Assembly: GCA_022495995.1 (NCBI GenBank)
Contig: JAFEMH010000519.1
Span: 434,001 to 498,000 of the forward strand
Direction: 5' to 3'
Source: Adenophora triphylla var. japonica
Lineage: Eukaryota; Streptophyta; Magnoliopsida; Asterales; Campanulaceae
DNA length: 64,000 nt
Position numbers and translations under genes: made by a program. The notes beneath the pieces were generated by a model that was not told the DNA's origin, did not search any database, and worked only from the letters and a program-made list of their open reading frames with translations. Of this stretch, positions 23,128 through 34,975 are shown piece after piece (position 1 is the stretch's first letter; each line of letters opens with the position of its first letter).

Positions 23128-24316
23128 AGTCGCATCCCTCTGTGATTTCCATGAGTGTCTTCAGTCCCCATAGTTTCAGGCTTTGCACAAAAGAAATTGA
23201 ACGACTGAGTTAGTTTTCTCACTCCTTCCCACATCATTTGACGAAGAAAATGAAAAATTGAAAACCCGGCATGTCTTTAGAAAGCATGACATGCACTAAC
23301 TACCCCAGTTGCATTATATACCTTATTATCGTGACCTTGAAATCTTCAAAGCACTTAACTTATGTCAATGTCTCTTTTCATGTCTAACTTATATTCAACC
23401 TGTCCTCTTAATGTGTATATTTGACTACTAAAAGCTATCAGAAACCTCAAACATCAATTTTGAAATCTTTAATCTTCTGTTTATGATAAACTAACTTATT
23501 ATTGTCAAAAACTGATGAAGGCATTGTCTGAATCTTGGAGTAATTACACGCTGTCAGGACCATCAACATTGACATTCTTACTAGATATAGCACTAATATA
23601 CTTTGTTTTTGCCTCTTGCAACGTTCACTTTCTGTTACTTTAAAGCCTACCTATGCCTCATCTCTGAATAGGCATTGTAGTGGAGTGCTTCTTTTTTACT
23701 TCATTGTTCACATCCTTTTTAAGCCCATGTGAACCGGGCCTTTCCCTGGACCCCACGTGTTGTGGTAACTCTTGCAGCACCAGATCGCCTATGTTCTTTA
23801 GTTCACATTTCATGGTCCTTTTCGCTGCATCAAGCACCAATGTTGGGTGCAGATTCACTGAAGGATCACTATATTGACCTTATTTGTTTACCCATCTGGA
23901 GGATATTCTTTTATTCTTACTGCATAATATTACATATCCACTTTTTGAAACTTTAATGAAGCTGATCTCGTAGGCTGAATCTTAACATTGTCTGCCTATT
24001 AGTTTATGGCGTTTGTATGCAGACACAAGTGTCGACTTTTACACATGCTGAAGACACAAGGGCCTTCAAAACCCAAGACAAGAGGTAAAGAGCAGTACAC
24101 GTAGATTAATCAAGCACTTCTAAAATTCTCAGTATTCCTTATTCGAAGTCAATCTGGTAACTACCTTCCATGACCAAACTTCCTACAGCCTCCTCTAAGG
24201 CATTGTCCCCAGTCCTTGGTTCATAGATGAAAGTTGTGAACTTGTGATAGATAGGTTGCCACCAAGCACAGATTTGGAACTGTTGCAGCTGATATATTGC
24301 TGCTGTGTTGTGAGGG

Positions 24317-24407
24317 CCACCAGCAGGTGCAGCAAAAGCCGAGATTAATTAGACCCATGTGGGACACAGCTCTAGAATAATTAATCCTGGCCCTTGATCC
24401 ACCAGCA
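24317..24407. repeat. imperfect hairpin in unit 1
   Basis: The left arm CCACCAGCAGGTGCAGCAAA then GCCGAGATTAATTAGACC faces a right arm ATAATTAATCCTGGCCCTTG then ATCCACCAGC. The arms pair over about 35 nt across a loop of about 20 nt. A better-paired copy is at 34883-34975 in unit 2. Confidence 0.6.
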
Positions 24408-26157
24408 CGGGGCCATGGCCTTATTATGACAGTCAGTCATAGCGCACTGCTGCCTTATATCGGCTGCAGCAGTTCCACGTCCAGCAAAGCTCTTCATAAA
24501 TCCAGATATAGACAGTCCATTTAGACAAATTAGAGGCACATGTTAATGCCTTATGAAGCGGGTTTCTGCTTCAGTAGTGGTATTAATCAACAATGCCTTT
24601 TATCCTCTAGTCTTTTCAATTGCCCCATTTGACATCAAAACAAGCCAAGTTTCTCTTTGTTGAGTTGCTAAACAACTTAGCATCCCACCACTATTTCCCA
24701 TCTCCCCTTAGAACGACCATTTTACTATTTATCATCTTATTCTAGGAAGTTACACTAGCTAGGAGGCACACAAAATCATGCACACGCACACACGCTAGCA
24801 CTCATCCTACTAATGCATAGCTGAGTGCAATTTTGCACCAGAAATGAGATTGGATGCCTTTAGGCCCTTAGGCCATGAATTCACGGTCCATTTACATATT
24901 GAAAAATGGAAATCAAAATCTAACGAGCTTTTTCATTAATTTTATGCAATTGAAGTTTTGTTGAGTTCTTATATCAGTTGTATTTTTTTTGTTAATAGTC
25001 TAAAATGGCTCGCTATTAGGCCTTCAGATTAAAAGGAGTGTAGTTCCATTCTTTTGATTGGTCAATGCTAATGCATACACAATGTGCAGGTTTGCTTTGA
25101 TCGCTGTAACTTCTTTCATATAACACCGTTAAGCACTCATTCATGATCATATTTAGGCGACCACTTTCACTTTTATGAGTTTTTGGTATCAATATTGGAT
25201 CTACTAAGTGCTCGCTGGACCCCACATGACACATATTGAATCTCAATCATACATCTCACAAGAAAGATATATGCGAAATCAGGGTTGCACGGCACCTCGC
25301 CCGCAACACTTGTTCTAAATACGCAAAAGTGCTTGAAATTATGACCTTATTATCTTTGATAAACATAGAGCGGGTTATGTTTGTGTTGTTGGTATTTGGT
25401 CCCTACATGGCATGTGGTGTTAGTAGAGCCGTCAATTTGGGTTGGGCCCGTCGGGCCAGCCCGCTCCGCCATGCAATAAGGGTGGGTTGGGTTTTAAAAC
25501 TACTAACCAAATAAATTGGGCAAATTTGGGCTGGCCCATATGGGTACGGGCCAAAACGAGTTCGGGGTGGGCCAGCCCACTATATTTTTTATATTTTTTT
25601 CACCACAAATAACTTCATTTTTAAGTGGAAATTCTGGGGCTACATCGACTTTGTGGACTCAATCCGTGAATCATTTAGTGAGAGAGACTGATCGAGAGAA
25701 GTAGATAACAGAAACGGAGAAACCCTAAGGAGATGTCGCCGCCCTCGTCGCCATCGATGCACTCCATCACGATCTCTATTTCATTGTTGTTACTGTCTCT
25801 GATCCACACACATGTATATCTTTCTCTCTCTATCTTCATTCTTATTGATATAAATCTTTATTTATGGGATCATGATTTACATGTCTTTATTTGTAGCGAT
25901 TTATGTAAAGTTTACTTGTGTTGCTTGCTTGAGAATTAGTTTATATTGATATGAATCTTTGTTTGACTGTTATGATTTTTGTTATCTTTTGAGATATTAT
26001 TGTGTTTGACAGTTGTGTTTGTTTGACTATTGTGATTTTTTATTTTTTGGTATCAGTTATATACAATTTCAAGCCCAAATTTCATTTATTCGACTGGCCC
26101 GCATGGCCCGCCAACCCAAGATGGGTTGGGTTAGGATGACATATTTCCAGCCCGCCA

Positions 26158-26519
26158 TGTGAAGATGGCCCTGTACAGATGGGCGACCGCCCAGGCTTAG
26201 TGGGCGACCGCCCAGCCCCAATTCCAACGATGCTAAAAAGTCTGTACAAGTGGGCGACCGCCCAGGCCAAGTGGGCGACCGCCCAGGACCAAATTCAAAC
26301 AACGCCAAAACTTCTGTACAAGTGGGCGACCGCCCAGGACCGTAATCTGGCGTGATTTGTTTTCTTAATTCCGTTTGTTTCCTTTTCCTGTTTAGCCTAG
26401 GTTTATTTCTCCTAATTAGAACAGAACTCTTTTTCCCAATTTTTCATTGTAACCTATATATTCTTGATTGATCAATAAGAATTTCAAGTTTTGGGAAAAT
26501 CCTAAATTGTTTTCCTACA
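26158..26519 (+). repeat. 5' LTR of copia element with five palindromes
   Basis: It has five copies of TGGGCGACCGCCCA (26180, 26201, 26251, 26272, 26323), all upstream of a TATA-like CTATATATTC at about 26453. Each copy is a 6 bp-arm hairpin with a 2 nt centre. The LTR ends CCTACA. Confidence 0.9.
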
Positions 26520-26555
26520 TGGTATCAAAGCGACTTCATACACAAGTCTAAATCC

Positions 26556-29500
26556 ATGGCGGGGAACGATGCTATCGTCAATAATCCCCCTAAAATCGAA
26601 TATAATTCTTCTTTTTACCTTGGTCCTTAGGATAGGCCAGGAGATTTTATCACTCCTACTCGTTTCAATTGTGAAAATTACGATGATTGGGCCAGTGATA
26701 TGCAAACAACTCTTGAAGCTCGCCGAAAATTTGGTTTTCTAGATGGTATGATTACTCAACCTGTTCTTCCCTGCACCACCTTCGATTGGAATACTATTCA
26801 TGCCATGTTGATTTCTTGGATCATGAATACTATTGAATCTAATGTCAAAAGCACTCTCTCGAAATTTAGAGATGCTAAACGTTTATGGGACTCTCTCAAA
26901 ATCGGTATGCTGTGGTTGACGGTCCACGTATTCAACAATTGAAGGCATCTATTGCTCGTTGTGAGCAAACTAAGGCCATGTCGGTGGCCACATATTTTGG
27001 CAAATTAACTGGGTTATGGGAAGAACTCCATAGCCATGAACCTTTGATTAATTGCACTTGTTGTGACAACTGCACGACTGCTCAACAACATGCGGATCGC
27101 AGAGAGATAGGCAAGCTTCATCAATTCCTTATGGGTTTGAATTCCGAGTATCATGCCAATACTCGCACCAATATTTTATCTATGGATCCTCTTCTTGCTC
27201 TTGACAGGGCATATAAATTGGTGGCTCAGTATGAGCGGGTTCGTCTTGCCAAACCTGTTCTTGAAGATGTGGTTAGTTTTGCTGTTCGTACTGGTGGAGC
27301 TCGTGGTCGCGACAACCCTGATAAATCCATCTCACATGTACTCATTGTAAGAAGACGGGTCATGATAGTACCACATGTTTTGAATTGCATGGATATCCGG
27401 ATTGGTGGCTTGAGCAACGCAACAAATCCAATGCTCGCGGCGGTGGTCGTCCGCAAAATGGGCGAGGTAGGGGTTCTCTTCGCGGAAGCAGCGAAACTCA
27501 ATGACACCGGATCGTGGCCCTGTTACTGTTGGTGCAGCTGCTGTAGGATCTCCCTCTATGACTTCTTTTTCATCATTTACAGATGAGCAATGGCAGGCTT
27601 TGGCAAGCCTTGGCGGTAATTCTCAAATCTCAAATGATCGTCTCCATGGTAAGTTTGATTCAACTTCATGGATAATTGATACAGGTGCTTCGAATCATGT
27701 AACCGGAAACGCCTCGTGTCTTCTTAATTCTCAGACTATATCGGCTTGTCCTGTCGGTTTGCCTAATGGGTCATCAGTTTTGGCTCATACAGAGGGATCC
27801 GTCGTCTGACGGACACCATTACTCTCTCTCATGTTCTTTTTATTCCAAATTTAAGCTGCAATTTAATTTCAGTTTCTCAACTATCTGACGATATTCATTG
27901 CACTGTCCAATTTAACTCATCTGTGTGTGCTATACAGGACCTGTCGAGGAACCTGATTGGAATGGGTGTTAGGCGGGATGGACTCTACTACTTTCGCGGC
28001 ACATCTTCAGCATGTAATGTTTCTGTTTCTGGATCTCCTTCTGTGTTGGAGCTGTGGCATAATCGTTTGGGGCACCCTTCCGAGAATGTAGTAAAGCTTC
28101 TTCCCTCCGTTCGTAGTACTTCTGGCAGTTTACCTAAACCTTGTGATACTTGTTTTAGGGCTAAACAATCTAGAGATAGTTTTCCGGTTAGTGACCATAA
28201 GTCCACTAGAATTTTTGAAAAGGTTCATTGTGATTTGTGAGGTGCATACACTCATTCTTCTTCTTGTAGTGCACGGTATTTTTTAACTTTGATAGACAAT
28301 TTTTCCCGAGCTGTTTGGGTTTATTTGTTGGTCGATAAAACCTAAGTTTTTCGTATGTTTATGGCTTTTTTGTAATGGTTGAACGTCAGTTTTCTCAGAA
28401 AATTAAGGTTGTCCAATCTGATAATGGTACTGAATTTAATTGCATGCTTGATTATTTCTTTTCCACTGGCATTACTTTCCAAACATCTTGTGTTGGTACC
28501 CCTCAACAAAATGGTCGAGTCGAGCGGAAGCATCGTCACATTCTGAATGTTGCTAGAGCGTTAAGATTTCAGGCTCATTTACCGATTTTCTTTTGGGGAG
28601 AAGCAGTTCTTACTGCTGCTCATTTGATTAACCGGACCCCCACTCCCCTCTTAGGCAATAAGCCTCCCTATGAGGTTTTGTTCGAAAAATTACCTTTCTT
28701 TGACTCTCTTCGGATTTTTGGTTCCTTGTGTTATGCCCATAATCAGAAAGCGAAGAGAGATAAGTTTGCCGGTCTTAGCCGAAAATGTATATATGTGGGC
28801 TACCCTCTAGGCAAAAAGGGGTGGAAGCTGTTCGATCTAGAGACAAAGAAATTTTTTGTCTCCCGGGATGTGAAGTTCTTTGAGACCAATTTTCCTTACA
28901 ATGATTCATCGTCAGTGCCTCATTCCCCGGATTTTGTGGAGACTCTTAACCAAGAGGCCGATTTTGCCTTTCTTGATTATCCGGATATGGCAGATATTGT
29001 TTCTGAACCTTTGACAGTGGCTCCTGCAGACGTACCTGATCCTGTTCCTGCAGTTTCTGCAGATAATATTTCTACAGAGGTCTCACCTGCTTCTACGATA
29101 GACACCTCTCCATCTGAGCAAGATGCTTTAGGGAGGGGCATGCGTACGAAAGTACCCTCCGTTCTTCTTCGGGACTACATTGCTGCTACTGTCTCTACTA
29201 CTAGTCCATCCCCCGAGCACTCCACTCCAGTCGGCTCCTCAGACACTCCTTATCCTATAGCCCACTATATAAATTGTGACAGTTTTTCTGTGAAATATCG
29301 TAACTTCCTTGCAGCTATTACCTTGGCTAAAGAGCCTAGGACTTTTCGTGAGGCTATGACACAAGATGGGTGGAAGGAATCTATGCAGGCTGAAATACGT
29401 GCCTTGGAAGATAATGGCACATGGACTATGGTTCCTCTCCAGCATGGTAAGCGTGCTCTGGGTAGCCAGTGGGTTTATCGGATTAAGTACAAGTCTGATG

Positions 29501-30870
29501 GTATTGTTGAACGGCTTAAATCTCGATTGGTGGTTCTTGGTAATCATTAGAAAGAAGGGATTGATTACACGGAAACTTTTGCTCCTGTGGCCAAAATGGT
29601 CACCGTTCGAGCATTTCTTGCCATTGCTGCCTCAAAGAATTGGGAACTGCATCAAATGGATGTGCATAACGCTTTCCTGCATGTTGATCTTCAGGAAGAG
29701 CTTTACATGAAACCTCCTCCGGGCTTTCAATCCAATCAGCCTAATATGGTTTGTCGCCTTTGAAAATCTCTTTATGGCCTGAAACAGGCCCCGCGTTGTT
29801 GGTTCGCTAAGCTGGTGGCTTCCTTGAAGCACTATGGGTTCTTGCAATCTTATTCTGATTATTCCTTGTTCACATTCACAAAAGGTACGATTCATATGAA
29901 TATTCTTGTGTATATTGACGATCTTATTATAGCTGGGAACGATTCCGCTGCCTTAAAGTCTTTCAAACTGTATCTGAGTGAATGTTTCAAGATGAAGGAC
30001 CTTGGCTCCTTGAAGTATTTGTTGGGCATTGAAGTTGCTCGTAGCTCCTCTGGCCTGTTTCTGTGCCAACGCAAGTATACTTTGGACATTATATCCGAGG
30101 TTGGGCTATTAGGAGCAAAGCCATCCGGCTTTCCTATTGAACCGAATCATAAACTTGGTCTTTCCATTGGTGATCTTCTGGATGATCTAGAACGTTATAG
30201 ACGATTGGTTGGTCGTCTCATTTACTTAGCAGTCACCCGTCCAGATTTGGCATATTCGGTTCACATTCTGTCGCAATTTATGAAGGAACCTCGCAAGGAT
30301 CATTGGGATGCGGCATTGCGAGTTGTTTGTTATCTCAAAGGCACACCTGGTCAGGGTATTCTTCTTCGTGATGATAGTGAGCTCACGCTACAAGGATGGT
30401 GTGATTCAGATTGGGCCGCTTGCCCTATTACTCGACGGTCTCTTTTTGGATGGCTTGTGTTTCTTGGTCATTCTCCTATATCTTGGAAGACGTAAAAACA
30501 AACTACTGTGTCTCGTTCGTCTGCCGAGGCCGAATACCGTTCTATGGCGCCCTTACCTGCGAATTGAAATGGTTGAAGGGATTACTATTGAGCCTTGGTG
30601 TTCATCATCCGAAGGCTATCAATATCTTCTGCGATAGTCAGTCACCCTTGATATCGCTAAGAACCCCGTATTTCATGAACGGACAAAGCACATTGATATA
30701 GACAGCCACTTTGTTCGTGACGCCATTTCGGATGGTCTTATTTCCCTTCCTATGTTCCTACTAAAACGCAGCTGGCGGATATTTTTACTTAAGCTCTTGA
30801 AAAACAACAGTTTGATTTGCTAGTTAGTAAGTTGGACATTCTTAATCTCCATGCTCAACTTGAGGGAGGG
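26556..30870 (+). pseudogene. copia gag-pol polyprotein, broken
   Basis: The ATG at 26556 (MAGNDAIVNN) opens a copia gag (UBN2-like: FNCENYDDWASDMQTTLEAR, then WEELHSHEPLINC). Next come protease WIIDTGASNHVTG (about 27670), the GAG-pre-integrase zinc region LWHNRLGHPSENVV then CDTCFRAKQS (28055-28165), the integrase core SDNGTEF and GTPQQNGRVERKHR (28375-28560), reverse transcriptase TFREAMTQDGWKESMQAE through ILVYIDDLIIAGND (29340-29940) and RNase H GWCDSDWAAC (30395). In-frame stops near 26630, 28240, 29550, 29763 and 30495, plus frameshifts near 26910 and 27500, inactivate it. Several stops are TGA for CGA or TGG, or TAG for CAG. Confidence 0.92.
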
Positions 30871-31208
30871 TGTGAAGATGTTGTACAGATGGGCGACCGC
30901 CCAACCCCAAATTCCAACGATGCTGAAAAGTCTGTACAAGTGGGCGACCGCCCAGGCCAAGTGGGCGACCGCCCAGGACCAAATTCAAACAACGCCAAAA
31001 TTTCTGTACAAGTGGGCGACCGCCCAGGACCGTAATCTGGCATGATTTGTTTCCATAATTCTGTTTGTTCCTTTTCCTGTTTAGCCTAGGTTTATTTCTC
31101 CTAATTAGAATAGAACTCTTTTTCCCAGTTTTTCATTGTAACCTATGTATTCTTGATTGATCAATAAGAATTTCAAGTTTTGGAAAAATCCTAAATTGTT
31201 TTCCTACA
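30871..31208 (+). repeat. 3' LTR of copia element with four palindromes
   Basis: It differs from the 5' LTR chiefly by loss of one palindrome-bearing segment. TGGGCGACCGCCCA occurs at 30941, 30962 and 31013, with an altered last base in the copy at 30890. It ends CCTACA. Confidence 0.9.
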
Positions 31209-31661
31209 CGCCAGAAATTTGGGTCAGACCGCCCCGCCCCGTCGGCCCGTATTGACAGCTCTAGGTGTTAGTAGATGAAGAATGTGCATGTGACGATGAG
31301 TCCATGGAAATGCACCCATCAGTCCATCGCTATTTGATACTAATTTAAAACTTACTAAATTAAGAAAGGAATACTTGCATGTACCAGTAAGAAGAAAAAG
31401 TAAAAAAAAACAAAAGAAAAAAGAATGTTGGCAAGCTTATAAAGGGCTATGGGTCAGAAAATGAAGCCCACTGACATGTGAAAAATGGGCTTTTTCTATT
31501 ATGAGTTCAGAAACAGAAACAGACATAGACATGACCTTATCCTAATCCGCAACTCACCTATTTTGATCCTAACTTATTGCAGAGCTCTGCTGAAAACGGC
31601 CAAAAAACATAGGACATTTATTAGGGAACAAGAGTTGATTACTGAGAAAATAAAGATTTTA

Positions 31662-31849
31662 CTCCCTCGCCCTATAATAAGTGTTATAATAGTTTTTTGT
31701 TTGCTCTTTTCAAAGTACATATTATATTGCTAAATAATGAAATAGTTTTAGTGCGATTTTACCATGGTATAAGCAGTGTAAAAATAAGTAAAACACATTT
31801 CTTGAAAAAATAACAAATCAATTACAACGCTTTTTATAAGACGGAGGGG
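31662..31849. mobile_element. mariner-type MITE in unit 1 (188 bp)
   Basis: It has ends CTCCCTCGCCCTATAATAAG and (complement) CCCCTCCGTCTTATAAAAAG, with TA on both sides. An orthologous copy is at 35991-36152 in unit 2, so it inserted before that duplication. Confidence 0.8.
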
Positions 31850-32485
31850 TACTTATTTTTCAGTTTTCATGAGAGGTAAAATCTATAATGAAAAATTGAA
31901 GAGAGCTTTGTAGACTAATTGGTGACACAAGTATGGTCACAATCATGTTAATAGTTGGTTAACTTTAACTTAATTCTATAACTGGGGGTTCAAATGAAGT
32001 TAATCCATGCCTATTATGTTTTTGGTTTTTTTTTCTTCTTAAGTGGAAAATTATGTCCGTATTGATGAAGCTTTATTTGATTGGATTTCACTGTTGTTTT
32101 TTTCAAGACAAATATCAGGCAGAACATACTTGAGACACGTAGGTTGGTGTCAAATGAAAAATTACGTGAAGAACCACAATAAAGGTTGTGATTAATAATG
32201 AGAGTTAGGCAAACCTTTTAGGGTTAAATGACAAGAAGCTCTATGTACTGGAGAATGGGAAGGTCTGTGGTTCAGGTCCATGTCACATACCTAAGCTGAA
32301 GCTTCTATACCGAGCAAGCATATAGTGTCACATGCTATCTACTAGATTCCTATCATGGATTTTGAACTCAACATGGAAATATCATGTTTTTACTACTTGT
32401 ATACTCCTATTTCAAGAAAGTTAATACAACAAACCTTCTTCTTTCACATCATCTTTCCCTTTTGTGTAATTTGGTATTACTTGAA

Positions 32486-32486
<1 letters not shown>

Positions 32487-32525
<39 letters not shown>
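32487..32525. repeat. (CT)n microsatellite
   Basis: About 19 CT units. The equivalent positions in unit 1 (22079-22094) and unit 3 (37808-37831) have shorter tracts, so the repeat is an ancestral feature of the unit with variable length. Confidence 0.95.
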
Positions 32526-32527
<2 letters not shown>

Positions 32528-33485
32528 AGTGATGGTATTCTGTTGGATCACTCATTAAGATATAGCTATTGCAATGCTTGCAGCAATTTGCTTTGTTAGT
32601 TATTTTTGGATCTGTAAATGCATATAGTAATGAAAGTACATTCTGTCTTTATTTTTAGGTACATGCTATATGCATCATTGTGGGAATCATTGAGCTGTGT
32701 TTACATCCATATATAATTTAATCTCTACACCCCTCCACTGTTGTTTTACATCCATACATCATCTAATATCTGCATCCCTCGATTTTTGTTTTTACATCCA
32801 TGCATTATCTAATCTCTACATCCATCCATTTTTTATATTGAATGAACATCCATAACACAGGCATTTACTTCTTAACTAACATGACATGTATGTGATTGTT
32901 GTCTGTTTATTAACATTACGTGATTTCTATGACTATTATATGATCTTTCATTTACTGAATATAATATTATTTTTTGATTAAATTTTCTTCAGCAAAAATT
33001 GAAATTCCAAAATGACTGCTTTGGTGTTGGCATGGGAGTAGGACTTCAACTCTTGCAAGTATGACGTTAGAGTGGGAGCATATTATCATATGGTGCATAA
33101 ACAGTGAGGCAGGTATAGACAATTCCAATTTGGTTCTATTTTCCTTAAAAAAAAACATAATTCCTTACATCTGCTAAGTATTTTTTTCAACACCCCTCCC
33201 TGCTCCATCTTCGCGTGTGTATTTACAAGAGAAATAATCCCCTTGTTACACTTAAATGAAACCATGCATGTGCACTTAGTTGCACCAAATCGCTGACAAA
33301 TCAATCTTTATCACATTATAATAATGCCCACTTCTGGTAATCTTGGAGACAAATTGCGCTTTCACCCACTTTTTTTCCGTTAATGCCAAATGATGGGAAT
33401 ATTACCCCATCCCACTTAATACCGTTTCAACAGCTCTCAATTGTACGGATGATAAGAGAGATTGTACCATCTCCAACAATCACAT

Positions 33486-33659
33486 CATTGGCGAAACTAG
33501 TAGGAGTTAGTGGGGGCAATTGCCCCCATGTTTTAAAATTATTACTAGTACAAATATTGTAAGAATTTAGGGGTTTTAGTTGAAACTTGCCTCCGTTTGT
33601 GTAAAGATAAAGAGGCACTGATATTATTTACCCCCTTTTAATATGTGAAAATGATTTTG
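33486..33659. mobile_element. hAT-type MITE in unit 2, right end lost
   Basis: It starts CATTGGCGAAAC after TCACAT and keeps the GGGGGCAATTGCCCCC core, but runs into GTCACATTCC without the right terminal repeat. It is orthologous to 22912-23127 and 39101-39320. Confidence 0.75.
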
Positions 33660-34528
33660 AGTCACATTCCTCTGTGATTTCCATGAGTGTCTTTGGTCCT
33701 CAGAGTTTCAGGCATTTCAGATAAGAACTTGAACAACAGATATTTTTCTCACTCCTTCCCATCATTTAATGAAGAAATAAAAAAATTGAAAACCTGGCAT
33801 GTCTTGAGAAAGCATGACATGCACTAACAACCCCTTTTGCATTATATATATCTAATTATCGTGATCTTGAAATCTTAAAAGCACTTAAAACAGTAAACCA
33901 CACCTTGCACTTAAGTTTTGAATAATCATAATTTATATCAATGCTTCTGTTCAAGCTCCAACTTATATTATACCTGTCCTTTTAGTGTGTATATTTGATT
34001 AGTCAAAGTTATCAGAAACCCCAAACATCAATTATGAAATCTTTAATCTTAGGATTATGATAAACTAACTTAATAAGTTAATATTGTCAAAAACTAACGA
34101 AGACATTGTCTGCATCTTGGAGTAATAACACTCTTTGTCTGGACCATTAACTTTGACATTCTTACTAGATATAGCACCGACTTTGTTTTCGGCTTCATTG
34201 CCCTTTTCACGTCATCAAGCGCCAATGTTGTTGGCAGATCCGCTGCAGGATCAAATATTGACCCTCATTTGTTCCCTCATCTGGAGGAATAAAATATTAT
34301 TCTTTTATTCTTACTGCACATAATATTATATATTCACTTTTTTGAATCTTTGATGAAGCTGATCTCCTAGGCTGATTCCTAACATTGTCTGCCTATCAGG
34401 CTATGGTGTTTGTATGCAGATTGACACATCTTTTATATCAATATCTTAGATTCAAAGTCGATTTGGTAACTACCTTCCATGACTCAACTTCCCACAGCCT
34501 CTTTGGATTCGTGTCCACACAAAAACTA

Positions 34529-34629
34529 CTCCCTCAGTCCCAAATGCCCAAACAAAAAAATTTCAAATGTGCTCTTGATCAAGAACAAATTTGAAAAGTC
34601 TTTGGACATTCATTTTGGGACGGAAGTAG
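34529..34629. mobile_element. mariner-type MITE in unit 2 (about 100 bp)
   Basis: Its ends CTCCCTCAGTCCCAAATGCC and GGACATTCATTTTGGGACGG are flanked by TA on both sides. The centre is CTCTTGATCAAGAAC. The same site in unit 3 (40514-40592) has a related MITE. Confidence 0.8.
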
Positions 34630-34882
34630 TACCTTATAGGTCTAAACCCTTTGTGTGTGCACGCATGTGTAATGGACATGCTGTTTTTGATTTGGACCAA
34701 GTTAGAGTACTACTTTGAACAGTCTTCATAGTAGATTCTTGTTAGTAGACCAGGAGAAAAACCCTTAGTTCATAGATGAAAATTGTCAATTTGTGATAAA
34801 TGGGTTGCCACGAATTTGGATTGCTGCAGCCAATATATTTTTGCAGCAGCGCTGTGACAAACAGACATAAAAGGTCATGGGC

Positions 34883-34975
34883 CACCAGCTGGTGCAACGA
34901 GAGTCGAGATTAATTAGACCCATATTGGACCCACCTGGGCATAATTAATCTTGACTCTTGATCCACCGGCTGGTG
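34883..34975. repeat. hairpin in unit 2, well paired
   Basis: The arms CACCAGCTGGTGCAACGAGA then GTCGAGATTAATTAGACC, and ATAATTAATCTTGACTCTTG then ATCCACCGGCTGGTG, pair over about 38 nt with few mismatches around a loop of about 20 nt. A second, weaker copy of the module follows at 34968-35053. Confidence 0.65.

Larger units (their letters stand above)
26158..31208 (+). mobile_element. Ty1/copia retrotransposon inside hAT element (5.05 kb)
   Basis: LTRs at 26158-26519 and 30871-31208, TG...CA ends, and the target duplication CGCCA on both sides (26153-26157 and 31209-31213). The primer-binding site TGGTATCAAAGCG follows the left LTR directly, and the polypurine tract GAGGGAGGG lies directly before the right LTR. 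Its small size and short LTRs suit compact copia lineages such as Ale, but the lineage is not proven. Confidence 0.93.
25424..31263. mobile_element. non-autonomous hAT element containing a copia element
   Basis: It has a perfect 8 bp target duplication GGTGTTAG (25416-25423 and 31264-31271). Its ends are TAGAGCCGTCAATTTGGG and (complement) TAGAGCTGTCAATACGGG. The homologous site in unit 2 (about 35668-35680) reads GTGGTGTTAGTAGATGAAG without the element, a natural empty site. Removing the copia insertion leaves about 0.78 kb with no transposase, only GGGCCC-rich subterminal repeats and an AT-rich middle. It is therefore an internally deleted hAT derivative. Confidence 0.9.
20826..32145. repeat. 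tandem duplication unit 1 (MATE upstream region), enlarged by insertions
   Basis: About 20826-25423 plus 31264-32145 form one diverged unit. Its successive blocks recur in the same order in unit 2 (32146-36415, from the block GTTGCGTTTAATTATGAGAG of unit 1 onward) and unit 3 (36470-40674). Marker phrases include CACATGCTATCTA (21920, 32330, 37650), GGTGCATAAACA (22564, 33092, 38454) and the hAT MITE. The hAT/copia insertion at 25424-31263 interrupts unit 1. No ORF longer than about 90 codons looks genuine here. Confidence 0.8.

Noticed and set aside
26180..26336. Palindromes separated by spacers, CRISPR-like at first sight
   Set aside because: Spacing is irregular, the spacers themselves repeat, and the array is inside a retrotransposon LTR.
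30817..31045. Two overlapping plus-strand ORFs with repeated GDRPGQVGDRPG-like phrases
   Set aside because: They are translations of the palindrome repeats in the 3' LTR after the polyprotein end.
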